Assembly (NCBI GenBank): GCA_003242205.1
Contig: QGUR01000145.1
Coordinates: forward strand, 1 to 11,032
Length of the DNA: 11,032 bases
Source: Chloroflexota bacterium
Lineage (GTDB): Bacteria > Chloroflexota > Anaerolineae > Aggregatilineales > Phototrophicaceae
Direction of reading: 5' to 3'
The notes beneath the pieces were generated by a model. That model was given only the letters and a program-made list of their open reading frames with translations, was not told the DNA's origin and made no database searches. Below are positions 7,001-11,032 of the stretch, piece after piece. The number at the start of each line of letters is the position of its first letter. Position 1 is the first letter of the stretch. A program made the position numbers and the translations under genes.

Positions 7001-7243
7001 ATGGCATCGACCGAAGAACGCGTGAAAAATATCGTTGTTGATTTGCTGGGTGTGGACGCTGATCGCGTGGTACCGACCGCGCGTTTTCGTGAAGACCTTG
7101 AGGCCGATTCGCTCGACCTGGTTGAGCTAATTATGGCGTTCGAGGAAGAATTCGGCGGTGAAATCACCGACGAGGACGCCCAGAAGATCACTACGGTTGG
7201 TGAGGCGATTGAGTACATCAACACGCACATGAACGCAAGTTGA
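7001..7243 (+). CDS. acpP: Acyl carrier protein
   Basis: An 80-residue acidic protein with the standard ACP pattern. The phosphopantetheine attachment site is EADSLDLVEL (34-43), with Ser37 as the modified residue, followed by FEEEFGGEI (47-55) and the last helix TVGEAIEYI (65-73). It would carry growing acyl chains as a thioester on the 4'-phosphopantetheine arm during fatty acid synthesis. The ATG at 7001 is fixed by a GGGAGG site and by the family's normal N-terminus (EERVKNIVVDLLGVD). It stands alone, with its own promoter and terminator, rather than in the common fabD-fabG-acpP-fabF cluster. The high Asp/Glu content and general fit to AcpP favour the housekeeping carrier, but a carrier dedicated to a specialised pathway cannot be excluded. 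The divergent neighbour is fni. Confidence 0.95.
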   Translation: MASTEERVKNIVVDLLGVDADRVVPTARFREDLEADSLDLVELIMAFEEEFGGEITDEDAQKITTVGEAIEYINTHMNAS

Positions 7244-7283
7244 CACTCGTCCTGACTTGCGGGCAACCTGCCACCGACAGAAG

Positions 7284-7314
7284 GAGTAGCCGTTCACAAG
7301 ACGCTACTCTTTTT
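7284..7314 (+). terminator. Intrinsic terminator of the acyl carrier protein transcript
   Basis: A perfect 7 bp stem, GAGTAGC (7284-7290) and GCTACTC (7303-7309), with a 12 nt loop is followed by TTTTT (7310-7314). It lies 40 bp after the ACP stop. The hairpin overlaps the last codons of the convergent membrane protein gene, whose stop codon falls in the loop. There is no T-run on the minus side, so it should act on the plus strand only. Confidence 0.7.
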
Positions 7315-7989
7315 GTTGTCCCGCCGTGTTCGGAGCAGACTCAGCAGGGCGGCGATGGCGAACAGCGCGACGCTGAGCCAGACGCCGCCTCCCATATTAG
7401 CTTCGATTCGGTAACCGCGCATGAGTTCCAGCCCGTGCATCGCGCCGGTATAGCCGGCCAGCGCGCCAACCAGCGCCACTACGGCGGCGACGTAATTGCG
7501 CCAGCTTCCCTGCGGCGACAACAATATCACAAGGCCGAGCGCGAGCGAAAACACCGCCAGCGCGAACTGCTGGCCATAGTTGCTGTCGTTGCGGGCGATG
7601 CTGAAATATTCCAGTGGCGGCAACTGCGCGACGGACAGCAGCCCGACGGCCATCAGGCTGACCCACCAGCCGGCTTGGCCGCGCCGGTAGCTTGTCGCCA
7701 GCGCGAAATACAGCGTAATGCAGGTCAGCACCAGCCGTAGCAACAGCGCCGCCAGCAGGGCGGGTTCGGTCGTCCGCGCGGCGGGCGGCAGGCTTGACCA
7801 CTCGGCCAGATCGTAGCCGCCGAACGTCAGCGCGGCGCTGTTCGTGACCAGCCACGGCAGCGCGTATGCAATCAGCAGCCCGGCGGCCAGCAGCCACGGG
7901 CCAGCGTTTGCTGACGTGCGTATCTTTGGCGCGGACTGGTCAGCCGGTTTTGCCTGCCAGCCGGTCGATGTAAGCGCGGATTTGTGCAT
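7294..7989 (-). CDS. Hypothetical six-helix integral membrane protein
   Basis: A 231-residue hydrophobic protein that I do not recognise. After about 30 polar residues it has six likely membrane helices, near 31-49, 77-99, 107-123, 141-157, 164-183 and 200-219, and a basic C-terminus (RTRRDNKK). The loop after helix 1 has aromatic/small residues (TFGGYDLAEW) and the loop after helix 3 has LPPLEYFSIARNDSNYG, which could be outward-facing sites. No enzyme motif is evident. It starts inside the upstream AAA+ ATPase gene with a 50 bp overlap. An AGGA 8 nt before the ATG at 7989 supports that start, and no other plausible start exists before the first helix. Last gene of a four-gene operon, so its role is probably linked to the ATPase, for example as its membrane partner. 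That link is inference only. Confidence 0.75.
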   Translation of the reverse strand: MHKSALTSTGWQAKPADQSAPKIRTSANAGPWLLAAGLLIAYALPWLVTNSAALTFGGYDLAEWSSLPPAARTTEPALLAALLLRLVLTCITLYFALATSYRRGQAGWWVSLMAVGLLSVAQLPPLEYFSIARNDSNYGQQFALAVFSLALGLVILLSPQGSWRNYVAAVVALVGALAGYTGAMHGLELMRGYRIEANMGGGVWLSVALFAIAALLSLLRTRRDNKKSSVL

Positions 7990-9109
7990 CTTCGCTGTCC
8001 TGAGCCTGGAAGAACCGCGTCATGAATTCGCTTCGCCGCTGGCGCAGAGCCATCGGCGCGACGGCGCGAATGTCGGCAACGGTGGCGACGTCACGACCGT
8101 CGGACGCGGCGTAGGCGCGCGCCGCTTCGAACATGGTGTATTCGGCGCGATGCGAATCGATCTCCAGCGCTTGCACCAGCTCCAGCCCAACCCGGACCGC
8201 TTCGTCATCGAGCGTGGTTTCCTTGAGCAGTTCGCGGGCCGCCATGATGTCTTCGCGGGTTTCCGCCGTCCAGCGTTCCCACTGGCGAATGAAGGCGACG
8301 CTGTTTTGACGGTACTGGCGCACGCGCTCGTAGACCAGACGGCGTTCTTCGAGAGACATCAGCCCGCGAACGTTGACGCGCAGACCGAGCCGGTCGAGGA
8401 TCTGCGGGCGCAGGCGACCCTCCTCCGGGTTCATCGAGCCGATGAGCACAAACCGCGAACGGTATGTGCCGGACATTGCGCCGCGGCGCACGGTGTAACT
8501 CCCCTGAGCGGCGGCGTCGAGGATGGCGTCGACGATGGTGTCGTCGAGCAGGTTGATTTCGTCGATATAGAGCAGGTTCTTGTCGGCGCGGGCCAGAATG
8601 CCGCGTTCCAAACGAACCCGGTTTTGTTGTACGGCGATGCGCTCGTTGATGCCGCCAACGACATCTTCAAGCCGGGCGTTCAGCGGCAATTCAATCAGCT
8701 TGACCGGTTCGTAGTGAGAAATGGCCTCGCCGCGCTGGTAGCGCTCGTAACAGTCGGGGTAGAGGTAGGCGGCGTCCGGTGATTGCAGATCTTCAGGCAG
8801 CACGCCTTCCTCGCAATCGCTCACTTCTTCATCCGGCAACAGATCGACCAGACTGCGGACCGCCGTTGTCTTGGCGGTGCCGCGCGGGCCGATGAGCAGC
8901 ACACCGCCGATTGCCGGATTAATGACCGCCAACAGCAGCGCGATACGCATTTCAAGCTGGCCGACAATGGCGAGGAAGGGAAAAGGCCGTCGTTCGGCCA
9001 GACCGAGGTCAGGCGGCGGAGCCGACAGAATGCGCTGCGCCCCTGCTGCCTGAAGCAGGCGCACCAACGCCGAGGGTTCCGCCGGCATATCTGACAACGT
9101 GTCGCTCAT
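7940..9109 (-). CDS. Magnesium chelatase subunit I-like (BchI/ChlI family) AAA+ ATPase
   Basis: A 389-residue protein aligned by eye with BchI. FPFLAIVGQLEM (43-54) matches its N-terminal strand. Walker A is GPRGTAKT (74-81), Walker B LLYIDEINLL (179-188), sensor 1 GSMNPEEG (224-231, N227), the arginine-finger segment LDRLGL (238-243), and R321 is the likely sensor 2. The canonical BchI insertions (LIELPLNARLEDVVGGIN, 138-155) are kept. BchI forms hexamers that couple ATP hydrolysis to metal insertion into a tetrapyrrole together with BchD (AAA+/VWA) and BchH. Neither partner is in this window, so a chlorophyll role is not established; a stand-alone chelatase-like or MoxR-like remodelling role is equally possible. 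About 42 residues precede the usual BchI start and look poorly conserved. It begins 3 bp after the thioesterase stop with no independent Shine-Dalgarno of note, implying translational coupling, and overlaps the next gene by 50 bp. Confidence 0.9.
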   Translation of the reverse strand: MSDTLSDMPAEPSALVRLLQAAGAQRILSAPPPDLGLAERRPFPFLAIVGQLEMRIALLLAVINPAIGGVLLIGPRGTAKTTAVRSLVDLLPDEEVSDCEEGVLPEDLQSPDAAYLYPDCYERYQRGEAISHYEPVKLIELPLNARLEDVVGGINERIAVQQNRVRLERGILARADKNLLYIDEINLLDDTIVDAILDAAAQGSYTVRRGAMSGTYRSRFVLIGSMNPEEGRLRPQILDRLGLRVNVRGLMSLEERRLVYERVRQYRQNSVAFIRQWERWTAETREDIMAARELLKETTLDDEAVRVGLELVQALEIDSHRAEYTMFEAARAYAASDGRDVATVADIRAVAPMALRQRRSEFMTRFFQAQDSEDAQIRAYIDRLAGKTG

Positions 9110-9112
9110 ACC

Positions 9113-9601
9113 TTAACGCAACTCGCCGGCGCGATGCTGCTTGCGATAGGCCTGGCGCGCCTGCGCCTGCTGCGCGCGCTGCCGTTCCTCAACCGTTTCG
9201 TAGTCCAGCGGAGGAACAGGTGTTGGCTTACCGGAGTCGTCCAGCGCGACATAGACCACGTAGGCGTTGTTCACGACTCTGGATGTGCCGCGAATCGGAT
9301 CTTCGGCCACGACTTCGACGCGGACTTCCATCGATGTGCGTCCCACATACGTCAGTTCCGCTTTGCACACCACCAGATTGCTGACGTAGACCGGCTCCAT
9401 GAATGTCATCGAGTCGATGGCAACGGTGACAACCGGGCGGTTGGCATGTCGCATGGCGGCGATCGCACCTGCTTCATCGACCAGTTTCATAATGACGCCG
9501 CCATGTACGTTGCCGTGCGAATTCGTGTCCTGCGGCCCCATCAGGGCGCTCAGGGTTGAACGGGATTCTGCGATGCGTTTGGGCCGAAGCGATTCGGGCA
9601 T
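9113..9601 (-). CDS. Hotdog-fold acyl-CoA thioesterase (YciA/BFIT-like)
   Basis: A 162-residue single hotdog domain of the acyl-CoA hydrolase class that cleaves acyl-CoA to free acid and CoA. The signature runs from NSHGNVHGGVIMKLVDEAG (27-45), where N31 and D42 are the expected catalytic and positioning residues, through VTVAIDSMTF (58-67) and the partner strand AELTYVGRTSMEVRVEV (81-97). Such proteins form trimers of dimers. The C-terminal 25 residues are Arg/Gln-rich (EERQRAQQAQARQ) and look like a helical tail. The start at 9601 lies 3 bp after the stop of the small repeat protein. Second gene of the operon, before the ATPase. Chain-length preference cannot be read from the sequence. Why it sits beside a chelatase-like ATPase is unclear. 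Confidence 0.9.
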   Translation of the reverse strand: MPESLRPKRIAESRSTLSALMGPQDTNSHGNVHGGVIMKLVDEAGAIAAMRHANRPVVTVAIDSMTFMEPVYVSNLVVCKAELTYVGRTSMEVRVEVVAEDPIRGTSRVVNNAYVVYVALDDSGKPTPVPPLDYETVEERQRAQQAQARQAYRKQHRAGELR

Positions 9602-9604
9602 AGG

Positions 9605-9991
9605 TCAATCAAGGTCGGGCGTCAGGTCTGAGATGCGCTGGAAGATTTCGTCATCCCATTCTAACACGTCCACCTTGTCAAAACCCAGGTCTGCGGCCAT
9701 CGGCGGCAGGGGCACACGCGCGGTGATGCGAATGCGCGGCTGTGGGGCGGGGCGGTTCACATCGAGCGGACGCCGCTGATAGTTGCGCTTGCGGACAATC
9801 CGGCCATCGGGATAGAGATTACCGATCCACTCTCCGCTGGCCGTATAAACGTCGTATTCTTCACCGCGAACGTAGCCGATGTATTCGCCGCGCATATCGT
9901 AGAGATAGGGGCCGAGCTTGACGCCATGGGCGTCGCCGCGAGTGTCGAAGATAAAGAATGGTTTTTCCGGGTCGATCACGAACTTACGCAT
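9605..9991 (-). CDS. Small uncharacterised protein with short beta-repeats
   Basis: A 128-residue protein, not assigned to a family with certainty. Residues 11-68 contain about three to four copies of a 16-18 residue pattern, aromatic-x-aromatic-D-x-x-G-(D/E)-x-x-G: FIFDTRGDAHG, YLYDMRGEYIG, VYTASGEWIG and a shorter LYPDGRIVRKR. This resembles the '4-fold beta flower' type of small repeat domain, a suggestion from memory rather than a search. The C-terminal part has a proline-rich stretch (79-98) and an acidic tail (LEWDDEIFQRISDLTPDLD). No signal peptide or membrane helix is seen. The ATG at 9991 is preferred, with AGGG 9 nt upstream; an in-frame GTG at 9997 would leave only 3 nt. First gene of the operon with the thioesterase (3 bp gap), the ATPase and the membrane protein. 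Confidence 0.75.
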   Translation of the reverse strand: MRKFVIDPEKPFFIFDTRGDAHGVKLGPYLYDMRGEYIGYVRGEEYDVYTASGEWIGNLYPDGRIVRKRNYQRRPLDVNRPAPQPRIRITARVPLPPMAADLGFDKVDVLEWDDEIFQRISDLTPDLD

Positions 9992-10038
9992 CGTCACATG
10001 CCCTGTGGGTAACAGAATTGAAAGGTAGCCTGTACCCC

Positions 10039-10069
10039 AGTATACCGTTCAGGTCGCCCCGAATGTCGT
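10039..10069 (-). promoter_or_regulatory. Weak candidate promoter for the repeat protein-thioesterase-ATPase-membrane protein operon
   Basis: On the minus strand, TATACT (10039-10044) is a good -10, with ACGACA (10064-10069) 19 bp upstream as a poor -35. It lies in the 85 bp gap after the glycosyltransferase. The alternative is that the operon is read through from the glycosyltransferase. Confidence 0.35.
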
Positions 10070-10076
10070 GGAAAAC

Positions 10077-11032
10077 TTAAGAAGGCGGTGTGAAAAGTTG
10101 AGAATATATATTCTTCAACTCGCGCGCGGCTCGCGTCCAGCTAAACCGTGCTGCCTGTTCGTAACCACGGGCGATCAGCGTTTGCCGGAGCGTTTCGTCG
10201 CCAATCAGCCGCCGTAGCGCGCCGGTGATCGCTTCTTGGTCGGTTGGATCGACGAGAAGCGCTGCGTCTCCGGCGACTTCCGGCAGCGACGAGACATTCG
10301 ACGTCATGACCGGCGTTCCACAGGCCATCGCTTCCAAGACGGGCAGGCCAAAACCTTCATAGAGCGAAGGAAAGGCGAAACAGAGCGCCCCGCTGTAGAG
10401 CGCGGGCAGATCGGCGTCATCGGCAAACCCGATCAGGCGGACGTAGGGCTCCATTGCCATGACGCGCATCGCTTCGTAGATCGGGTCGTCAAGCCAGCCC
10501 TTGCCGCCGGCGATCACAAGCTGGATGTCATGCCCTTCCCCGCGCAGCGCCGCCAGAGCGACGATCAGACGCTGGTAGTTTTTGCGTGGCTGCACCGTGC
10601 CGATAGAAAACAGGTAGGGCGTCTGGCCGAGGTCATACTTGGCGCGCACGGCCTCGATGCGTTTTGGCGATTCTTCGCGCCGGAAGCGCGCATCGACACC
10701 GCTTAACAGCACGGTGATTTTGCCCGGCGGCGTGTTGTAAAGCGCGACCAGATCATCCTTTGTCGCTTGCGAGTCTGCGAGAATGTGATCCGCGCGGTGA
10801 ACCGAACGCGGCACGACAACGTCGAGGTAGGCTTTCAGTCGCGGGCTGGCCGTTTCCGGCACGCGCACGAATGACAGGTCGTGGACGGTGAGCAGCGTTC
10901 TGGTTCCCGGCAGGGTCGGCGGCAAGACGAAATCGGTCGCGTGATACAGGGCAACGCGGCCCGTGAACACCTCGACCGGCAGGGGCAGGCGGGCACGATG
11001 CCACAACCGGGCAAACCAGGTTGTCGAAATGG
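10077..11032 (-). CDS. GT4-type glycosyltransferase (group 1), 5' end outside window
   Basis: About 317 residues are visible and the reading frame stays open to the window edge, so the N-terminus is missing. A TTG at 11006 could be read as a start but lies within conserved sequence (LWHRARLPLP). Visible marks of the GT-B fold are FVLPP..PGTRTLLTVHDLSFVRVPE, ILADSQATKDDLV, the domain-boundary GTVQPRKNYQRLI and the EGFGLPVLE motif (10332-10358), an E-x7-E pair that contacts the sugar nucleotide in GT4 retaining enzymes. A typical member has roughly 370-390 residues, so about 60-70 are absent. It would transfer a hexose from a nucleotide sugar to a lipid or polysaccharide at the cytoplasmic face; donor and acceptor are unknown. 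Its last codons contain an AT-rich palindrome. An 85 bp gap separates it from the downstream operon on the same strand. Confidence 0.9.
   Translation of the reverse strand, partial: ISTTWFARLWHRARLPLPVEVFTGRVALYHATDFVLPPTLPGTRTLLTVHDLSFVRVPETASPRLKAYLDVVVPRSVHRADHILADSQATKDDLVALYNTPPGKITVLLSGVDARFRREESPKRIEAVRAKYDLGQTPYLFSIGTVQPRKNYQRLIVALAALRGEGHDIQLVIAGGKGWLDDPIYEAMRVMAMEPYVRLIGFADDADLPALYSGALCFAFPSLYEGFGLPVLEAMACGTPVMTSNVSSLPEVAGDAALLVDPTDQEAITGALRRLIGDETLRQTLIARGYEQAARFSWTRAARELKNIYSQLFTPPS
10096..10120 (-). terminator. AT-rich palindrome with T-run at the end of the glycosyltransferase gene
   Basis: Arms AGTTGA (10096-10101) and TCAACT (10115-10120) flank the perfect 12 bp palindrome GAATATATATTC (10102-10113), with one bulged base. 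On the minus strand the hairpin runs directly into TTTT. It ends about 16 nt before the stop codon. It could be a terminator overlapping the gene end, or a protein-binding site. The location inside translated sequence lowers confidence in termination. Confidence 0.4.

Noticed and set aside
7844..8782. Long plus-strand reading frame (312 codons) antisense to the ATPase
   Set aside because: It mirrors the BchI-like gene, which has clear catalytic motifs; nothing recognisable in the shadow translation.
7940..9109. BchI-like ATPase as proof of a phototrophic organism
   Set aside because: BchI-family ATPases occur outside photosynthesis and no bchH, bchD or other pigment gene is present in the window.
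1..11032. CRISPR arrays, tRNA or rRNA genes, insertion sequences, phage or defence genes
   Set aside because: No regularly spaced repeats, no RNA gene signature and no transposase, integrase or known defence protein were seen; intergenic space is under 160 bp everywhere.

Overview
This 11 kb window looks like chromosomal DNA from a moderately GC-rich bacterium. It is packed with housekeeping and signalling genes and shows no sign of mobile DNA. The best guess is Chloroflexota, Anaerolineae-like, at moderate-to-low confidence. The hints are a eukaryotic-type Ser/Thr kinase carrying PQQ-type repeats, a PP2C phosphatase and a J-domain/VWA protein in one operon, a solitary BchI-like AAA+ ATPase, a type 2 IPP isomerase and a lone acyl carrier protein. 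No rRNA, tRNA, CRISPR array, transposase or phage gene was seen. The assignment rests on gene content only.

Layout. (1) Positions 44-4497, minus strand: a three-gene operon transcribed kinase-propeller, then PP2C phosphatase, then J-domain/VWA protein. It is preceded by a good candidate promoter (minus-strand TTGCGG-17-TATAAT at 4561-4589). This is a kinase/phosphatase/VWA triad and the most interesting part of the window. (2) Positions 4615-5784, plus strand: hemW, a radical SAM family member linked to heme handling. It is convergent with (3) fni, the FMN-dependent type 2 isopentenyl-diphosphate isomerase, at 5794-6843, minus strand. (4) A 157 bp divergent region (6844-7000) holds face-to-face promoters for fni and for an acyl carrier protein (7001-7243, plus), whose transcript ends at a hairpin with a T-run. 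(5) Positions 7294-9991, minus strand: a tight four-gene operon of a small repeat protein, a hotdog acyl-CoA thioesterase, a BchI-like AAA+ ATPase and a six-helix membrane protein. The gaps are 3 bp, 3 bp and a 50 bp overlap. (6) Positions 10077-11032, minus strand: most of a GT4-type glycosyltransferase whose 5' end lies outside the window.

How the genes may work together. In the triad, the kinase and the PP2C should act in opposition on shared phosphoproteins. The VWA protein is a plausible MIDAS-dependent scaffold or substrate, and its J domain would allow it to recruit Hsp70. The kinase has no membrane segment between its catalytic domain and the eight-repeat propeller, so all three proteins look cytoplasmic. 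In the second operon a chelatase-I-like ATPase occurs without its usual D and H partners, next to a thioesterase and a membrane protein of unknown role. The solitary ACP and fni belong to lipid and isoprenoid metabolism and share a divergent control region.
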